From the NCBI GenBank assembly GCA_021820825.1, contig JAKADD010000117.1:1-7516 (forward strand): a stretch of 7,516 bases of DNA, written 5' to 3'. Shown here piece after piece: positions 1 to 6,557 of the stretch. The stretch comes from Bacillota bacterium (GTDB lineage Bacteria; Bacillota; Bacilli; Alicyclobacillales; SLC66). The first letter of the stretch is position 1. Each line of letters begins with the position of its first letter. A program made the translations under genes and the position numbers. Below the pieces are notes generated by a model that saw only the letters and a program-made list of their open reading frames with translations, was not told where the DNA came from and made no database searches.

Positions 1-755
1 CGGCAAACGGCCTGCTGTTGACCACCGGTCCCACGGGCAGCGGCAAAACGTCGACCCTGTACGCGGGACTGGCGGAACGCAGCACGCCGGAGGTGAACGT
101 GATTGCGATTGAGGACCCCGTCGAATATCAGTTGGCGGGGGTCAATCAGGTGGCGGTCAATGTGGGTACGGGTCTCACGTTTGCGAAGGGGCTGCGTTCG
201 ATTCTGCGCCACGATCCCGACGTGATCATGGTGGGCGAAATCCGCGACCAAGAGACTGCCGAGATTGCGACGCGCGCTGCATTGACGGGGCATCTCGTGC
301 TGTCGACGCTGCATACCAACGACGCTGTGGCCACGATTGCCAGACTGCTGGACATGGGAATCGAACCATTTTTGATTGCCTCTTCGCTCATTGGCGTGAT
401 TGCCCAGAGACTCGTGCGAACGGTGTGCCCGGAGTGTACGCACGCCTATGCTCCTGCGCAGGTGGAGCAGGAGCTGCTGGCGGCCCATGGTGTAGAAGGC
501 GGCCGTTTCGTGGTTGGAAGAGGCTGCACGCAGTGCGGTGGCACAGGCTATCGAGGGCGCAGCGCCATTCATGAGCTACTGCGCATGGACGATCGCATCC
601 GCCAGTTGATACTGCACGGAGCCGCGGAGTCTGAGATTCGCGAGCATGTGGCAACAACGGGATTTCAAACGCTTTTGCGCGATGGTCTGCAAAAGGCGAG
701 CGACGGCAGGACAAGCCTGGCGGAAGTCATTCGGGTCGCCGCGCGCGATTTCTAG
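1..755 (+). CDS. pilB: Type IV pilus extension ATPase PilB (GspE family), 3' part
   Basis: This is the C-terminal ATPase domain of the hexameric motor that powers pilus extension from the cytoplasmic face through PilC. The frame is open from the left edge (first whole codon at base 3), so the N-terminal domains lie outside; the TTG at 18 is internal. Counting from base 3, the visible motifs are Walker A GPTGSGKT (9-16), Asp box AIEDPVEY (35-42), Walker [13 protein letters not shown] (71-82) and His box [14 protein letters not shown] (95-108). A tetracysteine zinc site follows, CPEC (142-145) and CTQC (175-178), leading into the usual TGYRGR segment. The zinc site and the adjoining pilT favour PilB over PilT; a type II secretion GspE is excluded mainly by context. 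All catalytic motifs look intact. It ends at TAG 753-755, 20 bases before pilT, so the two are surely co-transcribed. Confidence 0.95.
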   Translation, partial: ANGLLLTTGPTGSGKTSTLYAGLAERSTPEVNVIAIEDPVEYQLAGVNQVAVNVGTGLTFAKGLRSILRHDPDVIMVGEIRDQETAEIATRAALTGHLVLSTLHTNDAVATIARLLDMGIEPFLIASSLIGVIAQRLVRTVCPECTHAYAPAQVEQELLAAHGVEGGRFVVGRGCTQCGGTGYRGRSAIHELLRMDDRIRQLILHGAAESEIREHVATTGFQTLLRDGLQKASDGRTSLAEVIRVAARDF

Positions 756-775
756 GAGATCGGGGATAGCGCATC

Positions 776-1822
776 GTGGCAATCATTGAATTGTTGAAAG
801 AGGCGGCGAGAAGACAAGCCTCGGACTTACATATCACAGTGGGGGCGGCGCCCGTATTTCGGATTACGGGAGTGCTCTGCCAGGATGAATCGCAGCGGCT
901 GTCCGTGGCCGATACGCAGCAGATGGCCCAGGACCTGTTGACGCCCGAGCAGTGGGAGACGCTTGTGCAAAGGGGCGAAATCGACCTCTCCTACAGCCTT
1001 CCCGGCGTCTCGCGCTTTCGGGTAAACGTGTTTCGGCAACGCGGGTGCTACAGTCTGGCAGTGCGGATCGTGCCCACGAGCATTCCTGAATTTGAGTCGC
1101 TGGGGCTGCCTCAGACTGTGCGCTCATTTGCCGACAAACAGCAGGGGCTGCTGTTGGTGACAGGACCGACGGGGAGCGGCAAATCAACCACTCTGGCTGC
1201 GCTGATCGGCTACATCAACCGCACTCAGAAGCGGCATATCATCACTCTGGAAGACCCGATCGAATATTTGCACAAACACGGGGAATCGGTCATTGACCAG
1301 CGCGAGATTGGCATTGACACGCAGTCCTTTGCGAACGGTCTGCGCGCCGCGCTCAGGCAGGATCCTGACGTGCTGCTCGTTGGCGAGATGCGCGACCTGG
1401 AAACGATCGCGACCGCCATCTCGGCGGCGGAAACCGGTCACCTCGTATTTGCGACGCTGCACACGCCGGACGCGCCGCAATCGATTGACCGCATGATTGA
1501 CGTGTTCCCGCCGGGCCAGCAACAGCAGGTGAGAATCCAACTGGCGAGTGTGCTGCTTGGCATCGTGTCGCAACGATTGTTGCCGACAGCAGACAGACAG
1601 TCGCGCGCGGCTGCTGCGGAAGTGCTTGTAAATACTCCGGCTGTCGCCAACCTGATCCGCTCGGAAAAGGTGCATCAGATCCGGACGGCCATGCAGACGG
1701 GCAAGATACACGGCATGCAGACGATGGAGATGGGGTTGCGCGAACTGTTCGCGGCCAAGCGCATCACTGACACGCAGTATCGGCAATTTGCGGCCGAGTG
1801 GGGCGCCGCGGTGCTGATGTAG
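776..1822 (+). CDS. pilT: Type IV pilus retraction ATPase PilT
   Basis: This hexameric cytoplasmic ATPase drives pilus disassembly, the basis of twitching motility and of DNA uptake in many species. The 348-residue length is normal for the family. Visible motifs are an N-terminal ASDLHI segment (15-20), Walker A GPTGSGKS (130-137), Asp box ITLEDPIEY (156-164), Walker B DPDVLLVGEMRD (196-207, catalytic Glu 204) and His box TGHLVFATLHT (220-230). A C-terminal AVANLIRS (289-296) corresponds to the AIRNLIRE motif needed for retraction in PilT. There is no tetracysteine zinc site, which separates it from PilB. The start is GTG 776, with GGGGAT at 762-767 as a suitably spaced ribosome binding site. 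It lies between pilB and pilC, the pilBTC order known from many T4P clusters. All key residues are present, so it should be active. Confidence 0.95.
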   Translation: MAIIELLKEAARRQASDLHITVGAAPVFRITGVLCQDESQRLSVADTQQMAQDLLTPEQWETLVQRGEIDLSYSLPGVSRFRVNVFRQRGCYSLAVRIVPTSIPEFESLGLPQTVRSFADKQQGLLLVTGPTGSGKSTTLAALIGYINRTQKRHIITLEDPIEYLHKHGESVIDQREIGIDTQSFANGLRAALRQDPDVLLVGEMRDLETIATAISAAETGHLVFATLHTPDAPQSIDRMIDVFPPGQQQQVRIQLASVLLGIVSQRLLPTADRQSRAAAAEVLVNTPAVANLIRSEKVHQIRTAMQTGKIHGMQTMEMGLRELFAAKRITDTQYRQFAAEWGAAVLM

Positions 1823-1919
1823 AACGGAATCGCCCGCAGGTCGAGCGTGTCGAGCGAAGATGGAGCGGACGCGCGAAGCGAAGCGAAGTCTGGTTCGCGC
1901 ATGCAAGGGGGGTGACAAT
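1823..1919 (+). repeat. pilT-pilC gap with GCGAA repeats and hairpin
   Basis: This 97-base gap carries short direct repeats: GTCGAGCG at 1840-1847 and again at 1849-1856, then GCGAA three times in tandem at 1873-1887. A perfect 7-bp inverted repeat, GCGCGAA (1871-1877) with TTCGCGC (1894-1900), could fold into a hairpin with a 16-base loop ending 4 bases before the pilC ribosome binding site. No T-run follows, so it is not an intrinsic terminator. It may be a remnant of a dispersed extragenic repeat or an RNA element affecting pilC expression; both are inference. Confidence 0.5.
1905..1912 (+). promoter_or_regulatory. Ribosome binding site setting the pilC start
   Basis: AAGGGGGG lies 7 bases before GTG 1920. 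It decides the start against an in-frame ATG at 1860, which would add 20 residues translated from the repeat-rich gap and has no comparable site. Confidence 0.75.
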
Positions 1920-3137
1920 GTGCCGAATTTCTCCTATCAGGCGCTCAATCGAGCGGGCAGGCGCCTGCGTGGAACGGTCAGGGTGTTTGATGAAGCCGCC
2001 GCGACCTCTCTCTTGCGCGAGCAGGGTCTCTACGTCCTGAAACTGAAACAGCAGGGTGACGACGTATGGTGGAAGCGTGAGATCTACTTCGGCAGAAAAG
2101 TGTCGGCTGAAGAGTTTGCCATGTTCTGTCGTCAACTGGCGACGCTGATTCGGGCCGGTGTGACGATTCTGGAGAGTGTCCGCGTGATGGCTGAACAGGC
2201 CGATTCAAAACCGCTGCGCAAGGCGTTGGGTCAGGTCACACAGAGCATTTCGCAAGGTCGTCAACTGTCCGAAGCGGTTGCGGAGACGCCAGACATCTTT
2301 CCCGTCATTTTTGTCAATATGGTGCACGCGGGGGAAGTGGCCGGCAATCTGGACGACGTCCTTGACCGCATGGCGCGATTCTTTGAGAAGTCTTACTATC
2401 TGCGGGAGAAGGTGAAGTCGGCTCTGGCCTATCCGCTGGTAGTCGGGTCGGTGTCCATAATGGTCACGGTGTTTTTGCTGGTGAAGATCGTGCCCACCTT
2501 TGTGGGTATATTTGCCTCTTACCATGCGCAGTTGCCCCTGCCGACGCGCATCGTGCTTGGCGTGAGCAACATTCTTGAGCATGACTGGTGGATCATCCTG
2601 ACGGTCATCGCTGCGCTGGTCATCGGCAATAAAGTCCTGGACCGGAGGCGGACCTGGGTGCGCTTCAAAGACAGACTGAAACTGCGGTTGCCGGTATTCG
2701 GCGTCCTCATCCAAAAATCAGTGGTGGCGCGGATGGCCCGCACCATGAGTTCACTATTTGCCAGCGCCGTTCCGATTGTGCAGAGTCTGAAAATCGTGAG
2801 CGAGATTGTGGGCAACACGGTCGTGGCGGACGCCCTCATGGACTCTGCCGCAAGCCTGCAGGGCGGCCAGTCGCTGGCGGGCCCGATCGCCAAAAGCCGG
2901 TTGTTTCCGCCGCTCGTGGCGCATATGATCACAATCGGCGAGCAGACCGGGAATCTGGACTTCATGCTGGAGAAAATCGCAGACTTTTATGAGGCGGAAG
3001 TGGAGACCTATGCGGATCGCCTGAAGTCGCTGTTGGAACCGACCATGATTTTAGTCCTGGCCACGATTGTGGGTACAATCGTAACGGCGGTGCTGCTGCC
3101 GTCGTTCAGCCTCATCTCTCATATGGGAGGGGCATAG
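1920..3137 (+). CDS. pilC: Type IV pilus inner-membrane platform protein PilC (GspF family)
   Basis: PilC is the polytopic membrane platform that couples the PilB and PilT motors to pilin insertion or removal. From GTG 1920 it has 405 residues, typical of the family, and opens with the usual NFSYQALN segment. Two GspF domains are visible, at about 65-190 and 270-395. Each carries the same signature: FPVIFVNMVHAGEVAGNLDD (127-146) and FPPLVAHMITIGEQTGNLDF (339-358). Hydrophobic segments lie at about 171-195, 223-240 and 383-405, with YP (181-182) at the start of the first as in relatives. No key element is missing. Its place after pilT and before the pilin fits a standard T4P cluster. The 354-base gap behind it suggests that transcription of the downstream genes is at least partly independent. 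Confidence 0.95.
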   Translation: MPNFSYQALNRAGRRLRGTVRVFDEAAATSLLREQGLYVLKLKQQGDDVWWKREIYFGRKVSAEEFAMFCRQLATLIRAGVTILESVRVMAEQADSKPLRKALGQVTQSISQGRQLSEAVAETPDIFPVIFVNMVHAGEVAGNLDDVLDRMARFFEKSYYLREKVKSALAYPLVVGSVSIMVTVFLLVKIVPTFVGIFASYHAQLPLPTRIVLGVSNILEHDWWIILTVIAALVIGNKVLDRRRTWVRFKDRLKLRLPVFGVLIQKSVVARMARTMSSLFASAVPIVQSLKIVSEIVGNTVVADALMDSAASLQGGQSLAGPIAKSRLFPPLVAHMITIGEQTGNLDFMLEKIADFYEAEVETYADRLKSLLEPTMILVLATIVGTIVTAVLLPSFSLISHMGGA

Positions 3138-3260
3138 GAGTAGAATCGGTTTCGGGATAGCGTCGGCGGCAGTGTAGTCTGCGGCGTTGGCAGCGTCCGT
3201 GAGGCAGTTTCGGTGCGGGGGATCGTCCGCTGAAAGTGTCGGAAAACGGCCAAAAATTCG
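3138..3260 (+). other. GC-rich stretch after pilC, no gene seen
   Basis: No convincing coding frame or RNA gene is visible. An imperfect hairpin can be drawn at 3205-3238: GCGG/CCGC, then TTTC/GAAA after a small internal loop, then CA/TG across a G-G mismatch. No T-tract follows, so it is a poor terminator. The composition changes sharply to AT-rich after about 3250, where the pilin promoter region begins. Confidence 0.35.
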
Positions 3261-3289
3261 TTGCGTTTGAAACGGTCTGCCTGTATAAT
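3261..3289 (+). promoter_or_regulatory. Candidate housekeeping sigma promoter P1 for the pilin gene
   Basis: A -35-like TTGCGT (3261-3266) is followed after exactly 17 bases by a perfect TATAAT (3284-3289). The -35 box matches consensus at only three of six positions, but the -10 box is perfect and the spacing ideal. An 11-base dyad, CGTTTGAAACG (3264-3274), overlaps the -35 box and spacer and could be an operator. A start near 3296 would give a leader of about 195 bases. Confidence 0.6.
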
Positions 3290-3319
3290 ATTGAGAGATG
3301 GTATAATCTTGAGAGTAAC
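3284..3319 (+). repeat. 18-bp tandem repeat containing both -10 boxes
   Basis: TATAATATTGAGAG (3284-3297) recurs as TATAATCTTGAGAG (3302-3315), 13 of 14 bases identical and offset by 18. The repeat duplicates the -10 box together with the initially transcribed sequence, so it looks like a promoter duplication. Confidence 0.8.
3299..3307 (+). promoter_or_regulatory. Candidate extended -10 promoter P2 for the pilin gene
   Basis: TGGTATAAT is a perfect TGnTATAAT extended -10 element, which can work without a good -35 box; none is seen at the right distance. It sits 18 bases downstream of the P1 -10 box. Transcription would begin near 3314, leaving a leader of about 178 bases before the pilin. 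Confidence 0.55.
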
Positions 3320-3340
3320 ATGAATCAATAACACTTTTTT

Positions 3341-3380
3341 GTTTTTGAATTTATCAATACGTTTCTGGATTTATCATTAC
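3341..3380 (+). repeat. 20-bp tandem repeat in the pilin leader
   Basis: Two abutting 20-base units, 3341-3360 and 3361-3380, agree at 17 of 20 positions (differences at unit positions 5, 8 and 17). Each contains TTTATCA (3350-3356, 3370-3376), and a third TTTATCA occurs at 3465-3471 near the ribosome binding site. The 20-base period is about two helical turns, suiting a repeated protein-binding site, but function is not shown. Confidence 0.7.
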
Positions 3381-3478
3381 AATATGGAAGAATGGGGGGT
3401 TGCGCGTAAATAACTTTAGAGACATGATTGTATACGGATTATTTCTGTTTTCGGGGTGTTCGTTTTTATCATCAAACT

Positions 3479-3485
3479 GGGGGAG
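3479..3485 (+). promoter_or_regulatory. Ribosome binding site setting the long-leader pilin start
   Basis: GGGGGAG ends 6 bases before ATG 3492. No other start codon between it and the prepilin cleavage site has such a site, so the unusually long leader peptide is probably real. Confidence 0.8.
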
Positions 3486-3491
3486 TAGCAG

Positions 3492-4106
3492 ATGTTTGCA
3501 AAATTAAAAAGTATACGGGTGCAACTGCCCAAACGACTGCAACTGGGTCTCAACAAGGAACAGCGCGAAGAAGGCGTGACGCTGATCGAGTTGTTGGCCG
3601 TCGTGGTCATTTTGGGCATCATTTCGGCTGTGGCGATTCCTGCGGTTTCGAGCGCCATCAACAATGCAAAAATAAACTCGACTCTTAACAGTGAGGGAAC
3701 AATCCAAGTCGCTTTGCAGAGATACTATGATCAGGCCGGTCATTATCCGAGTGCCATAAGTCAGCTCTCCACTTCACACACGAATCCAGCAACCAATAAC
3801 ACATACGGACCCTACGTCACCAATTCATTTCCAGAAAACGACGGGTTTGGCAACCCGATGTATTACGCTCAAATCAACGGCGGCACTGGCTACATTATCC
3901 TGTCGGGTGACGGAAACACCCTGTCGGCAAATGGAAGTAGCAGCGGTGTCATTGAAAGTGGAGGTGTGGCCAACTCCTTCATTTATGCGTCTGGTGGAAC
4001 TGATGTCAATAGCAACAACATCAGCAGTATCCCTACAGTTACTGCGAAAGGGTTGCCTGCCACTTTGGCAACTGACGCAGGTAGTGCAGCGTTTGCTTCC
4101 AACTAA
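3492..4106 (+). CDS. pilA: Type IV major prepilin (probable)
   Basis: This is probably the main fibre subunit. The precursor has 204 residues. The prepilin peptidase site is EEG|VTLIELLAVV, cutting after Gly28 and leaving Val at +1 and the conserved Glu at +5 (residue 33). The following hydrophobic helix (about 29-51) anchors the precursor in the membrane and forms the fibre core. The mature chain would be 176 residues. The globular part contains DGFGNPMYYAQ (131-141) and YIILSGDGN (148-156), resembling the conserved C-terminal core of GspG-like pilins, then a Ser/Gly/Asn/Thr-rich tail. There is no cysteine, so no disulfide-bounded D-region. The 28-residue leader is long and basic. The gene has its own promoter region, is less GC-rich than its neighbours, and lies next to its peptidase. 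Its role as major pilin is inferred from position and promoters; a minor pilin or pseudopilin is possible. Confidence 0.88.
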   Translation: MFAKLKSIRVQLPKRLQLGLNKEQREEGVTLIELLAVVVILGIISAVAIPAVSSAINNAKINSTLNSEGTIQVALQRYYDQAGHYPSAISQLSTSHTNPATNNTYGPYVTNSFPENDGFGNPMYYAQINGGTGYIILSGDGNTLSANGSSSGVIESGGVANSFIYASGGTDVNSNNISSIPTVTAKGLPATLATDAGSAAFASN

Positions 4107-4118
4107 TCCGTGACCTTG

Positions 4119-4868
4119 ATGTTCACAGTCCTGATTGCACTGTACGGGTTGATTTTCGGTTCCTTCTTCAATGTGGTTGGGTTGCGGGTACCGCAGGGGG
4201 AGTCAATCGTGGCTCCCCCCTCTCATTGTACGGCCTGTCAGCGCCGTCTGCGGTGGTACGAGCTTGTGCCTGTCCTGTCCTGGCTTGTCCTGCGCGGGCG
4301 CTGCCGGACCTGCCGTGCGCGCGTATCGTTCCTGTATCCGCTCATCGAACTCGGTACGGCGCTTTCCGTCACGGTGTTCTGGGTGCGGTTTGGTTGGTCG
4401 GCTGAGTTTGTCGTGGGTGTGTTCGCGACAGGCGTCTTTGCGGTACTGTCAGCCGCAGATTTCGCGTATCATCGGATTCCCGACAAGATTCTGCTGCCTG
4501 GCATTGCGATGCTCTTCGCATTTCGCCTGTGGTTTCATCCGCTTGGCGTGTGGTCGTATATTGGCGGGGCGATTCTGGGATATTGTCTACTGTACCTGAT
4601 TGCGCTTGTCAGCCGCGGCGGCATGGGGTACGGAGATGTGAAGCTGTTTCTGTTCGTCGGGCTGTTGGTGGGCGTTTGGGGAACGCTTCTCACCCTGTTT
4701 GCGGCGTCTTTCATCGGCACTGTGGTGGGGCTGTCGCTGCGCGCCGCAGGTCGGTTGGCCCCGAAGCAGCACATCGCGTTTGGTCCGGCGATCTGTTTGG
4801 CCGCACTTGCTGTATCCTTGTATGGAGACTATGCCATTCATGCGTATCTGCAACTGTTCCGATTGTGA
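4119..4868 (+). CDS. pilD: Prepilin peptidase PilD (A24 family aspartic protease)
   Basis: This membrane protease cleaves the leader from prepilins and, in bifunctional members, N-methylates the new N-terminus. From ATG 4119 it has 249 residues. It opens with a hydrophobic segment ending in GSFFNVV, the family N-terminal signature. The cytoplasmic zinc loop of bifunctional enzymes is present: CTAC (37-40) and CRTC (62-65). The probable catalytic aspartates are Asp114 in the ADFAYHRIPD segment and Asp173 in the GYGD motif (170-173). Several further membrane segments follow, with the usual FGP (221-223) near the end. The start is uncertain: GTG 4110, only 3 bases after the pilin stop, is in frame and would add three residues, and neither start has a visible ribosome binding site, so translation may be coupled to the pilin. 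It should process both prepilins in the window. Confidence 0.93.
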   Translation: MFTVLIALYGLIFGSFFNVVGLRVPQGESIVAPPSHCTACQRRLRWYELVPVLSWLVLRGRCRTCRARVSFLYPLIELGTALSVTVFWVRFGWSAEFVVGVFATGVFAVLSAADFAYHRIPDKILLPGIAMLFAFRLWFHPLGVWSYIGGAILGYCLLYLIALVSRGGMGYGDVKLFLFVGLLVGVWGTLLTLFAASFIGTVVGLSLRAAGRLAPKQHIAFGPAICLAALAVSLYGDYAIHAYLQLFRL

Positions 4869-4887
4869 TTGCCAAGGAGATAGATTC

Positions 4888-5943
4888 ATGAAGGTATTTG
4901 GCTTTGGAAAAGCCCATCTGCCTTTGGGGCTGGCTATAGATGACAAAATGTTCTTGGGTGAATTGAATCAGTTTGGGAGCTCGTATGGGCTGGACCAGTG
5001 TGTCAACTTGCCCATACAGGCACCACTATCTGGCGGCGGCGACACATCGGCGCCCGACTTTGCCGCAGCATGGCCACAGCATGTGGACGATCTGAAACGG
5101 GCAGTCAGGGATCACGGGTGGAGAGGCCGGCGGGTGGCGCTTTCCCTGCCCGCTGAGCAGGTGATCTTACGCCATCTGTCTATGCCGCGCCTGCCAAAAG
5201 GCAAGCTGAAGCTGGCGATCCGCTCGGAACTGGCCACGAGTGCGCCGCTTCCTTTTGACGATCCTATTTATGATTTTGGCGTTGCGCAGGGAGCCTTCAA
5301 AATGAGACAGGAAGCGGACGGCGATCTGGATGTCGTCGTCGTCGCCGCGTCCCGCAGAGAGATCGACTGGCGAGTGGATCTGGCGCGTCAGAGCGGCCTG
5401 CGCCCGGTGCTCGTGGAACCGGGATTGCTGTCCGCCCATCGCGCCACCATGCTGTTGGCTCGCGATGTTCCAGGATTGCACGCATTTGTCGTTTTACGTG
5501 AGAACGGGGTGGAATTTGGTGTATTTGACGGCCACGACATCATGTTTATGCGTCAAGTTGCGGTTCGACCCGCTGACTACACCGTCTCGCAATTCACAAG
5601 GATACTGATAGAGGACGAGCCGCCTGCCGATGTGTTTGATCATCAGGCCTACGCGGTTGATCTTGGATATGAACTCGACCGCTCGATCAACTTCGTGCAG
5701 TACAATCTGCTGCAGGATGGCCAGTCGATTCCGATGGTCTATGTGCTTCCGGGGTTTTGGTTGAACGAGAATGCGCTGGCGCATCTGAGTGAACGGCTGG
5801 AGCAGCAGGTGGTGGTCGCGACAGGCACGTTTGCCGCAGGCGTGGCGGCGTCTGATGAGTTGACAGCCAGCGGCGTCAAACGGCGCGGGATGGATCTTGT
5901 CAATATTTCGATGGGATTATCCCTGTGGGGGGTGGCGCCGTGA
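4888..5943 (+). CDS. pilM: PilM-like actin-fold pilus assembly protein, degenerate nucleotide motifs
   Basis: PilM is a cytoplasmic FtsA-like protein that binds the PilN N-terminus and links the motor to the membrane complex. From ATG 4888 it has 351 residues, normal for the family, with AAGGAGA (4874-4880) ideally placed upstream. Family-like segments include ALSLPAEQVILRHLSMPRLP (84-103), APLPFDDPIYDFGV (119-132), VVVAASRREIDW (150-161) and a C-terminal NISMGLSLWG (339-348). The usual phosphate-1 motif GLDIGSSS is instead GLAIDDKM (14-21), and the second DIG-type loop appears as FVVLRENG (200-207), so residues expected to hold Mg-ATP are missing. It may be a non-catalytic scaffold, as in GspL-type actin-fold domains. 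Identity rests on these segments and on the following pilN and pilO. An in-frame extension back to 4699 lies inside pilD and is rejected. Confidence 0.85.
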   Translation: MKVFGFGKAHLPLGLAIDDKMFLGELNQFGSSYGLDQCVNLPIQAPLSGGGDTSAPDFAAAWPQHVDDLKRAVRDHGWRGRRVALSLPAEQVILRHLSMPRLPKGKLKLAIRSELATSAPLPFDDPIYDFGVAQGAFKMRQEADGDLDVVVVAASRREIDWRVDLARQSGLRPVLVEPGLLSAHRATMLLARDVPGLHAFVVLRENGVEFGVFDGHDIMFMRQVAVRPADYTVSQFTRILIEDEPPADVFDHQAYAVDLGYELDRSINFVQYNLLQDGQSIPMVYVLPGFWLNENALAHLSERLEQQVVVATGTFAAGVAASDELTASGVKRRGMDLVNISMGLSLWGVAP

Positions 5944-6557
5944 AGATCAATCTCATGCCGCCGGCCCCGCCCATCGTGCGCATCAGGATCATCGTGTTTA
6001 CGACGATCGTTGGCGTGTTGTCCGCTTCGTGCGTGTATCTAGGCGCCACCTATTACGGTGCTACCATCTCTTTGGGATCCGCACAAACCACTCTGTCAGA
6101 GGAGCGACTGATCTTGCAGAGCCTGCTCGCTAAGTCGCAGCTGTTGAAACAGACGGCGGGGCTGCAGCAGTTGCTCCAGGAGAAGCGATCCATCGCCTCC
6201 TCTGCGCCGACGCCGGAGGAAGACATTCAGTCTCTGCTGGCAACGCTGCCTGCAGGCGGACAACTGACCACGGTGTCGTTTGCAGAGGGGCAGATGGCGG
6301 GAACCGTGTTGGCGCCCAATTACGATGTCGCCGCCCAATTTATTGTCAATCTGCAATCCGACCGGACGTTTGCAAACGTGATCGTCTCTTCGGTTACAGG
6401 AAGCGGCGGCGCACAGTCGGCCCTGACCCAGGCTCAGACACTCGGGTCGCTGGCAAATGCGTCGAAACTGGCGAATCAATCCGGCGTTGAGGTGACATTC
6501 ACGATGACGCCCTCAACCTCAGTGAGCGGCGCTTCCGTGCAAGGGGGGAATCCTTGA
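5940..6557 (+). CDS. pilN: Type IV pilus assembly protein PilN
   Basis: PilN is a bitopic membrane protein whose short cytoplasmic N-terminus binds PilM and whose extracytoplasmic part pairs with PilO. From GTG 5940 it has 205 residues. The N-terminus carries INLMPP (3-8), matching the conserved INLLP PilM-docking motif. A single membrane segment follows at about 17-40, then a Gln/Leu-rich probable coiled coil (about 45-85) and a small C-terminal domain. The start overlaps the pilM stop as GTGA (5940-5943), and a G-rich ribosome binding site lies at 5928-5934. GTG 5925 is in frame but would add five residues ahead of the docking motif. Overlap with both neighbours implies coupled translation of a fixed-ratio complex. 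Confidence 0.88.
   Translation: MKINLMPPAPPIVRIRIIVFTTIVGVLSASCVYLGATYYGATISLGSAQTTLSEERLILQSLLAKSQLLKQTAGLQQLLQEKRSIASSAPTPEEDIQSLLATLPAGGQLTTVSFAEGQMAGTVLAPNYDVAAQFIVNLQSDRTFANVIVSSVTGSGGAQSALTQAQTLGSLANASKLANQSGVEVTFTMTPSTSVSGASVQGGNP

Noticed and set aside
1184..1918. Long minus-strand frame of 244 codons opposite pilT
   Set aside because: It is antisense to a fully conserved PilT; its His/Arg-rich translation is typical of a shadow frame in GC-rich DNA.
1860..1919. ATG 1860 as the start of pilC
   Set aside because: The extra 20 residues come from the repeat-rich gap; GTG 1920 has a strong site and gives the normal GspF N-terminus.
3205..3238. Hairpin after pilC as an intrinsic terminator
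   Set aside because: The stem is interrupted and there is no T-tract behind it.
3335..3346. T-rich run in the pilin leader as a terminator tail
   Set aside because: No GC-rich hairpin precedes it; it is simply part of the AT-rich leader.
3296..3491. c-di-GMP riboswitch in the pilin leader
   Set aside because: Such switches are known upstream of pilins, but none of the conserved GEMM core sequence is visible in this AT-rich leader.
4699..4887. In-frame extension of pilM upstream by 63 codons
   Set aside because: It lies inside pilD in another frame and its Cys/Arg-rich translation is not family-like; ATG 4888 has a textbook ribosome binding site.
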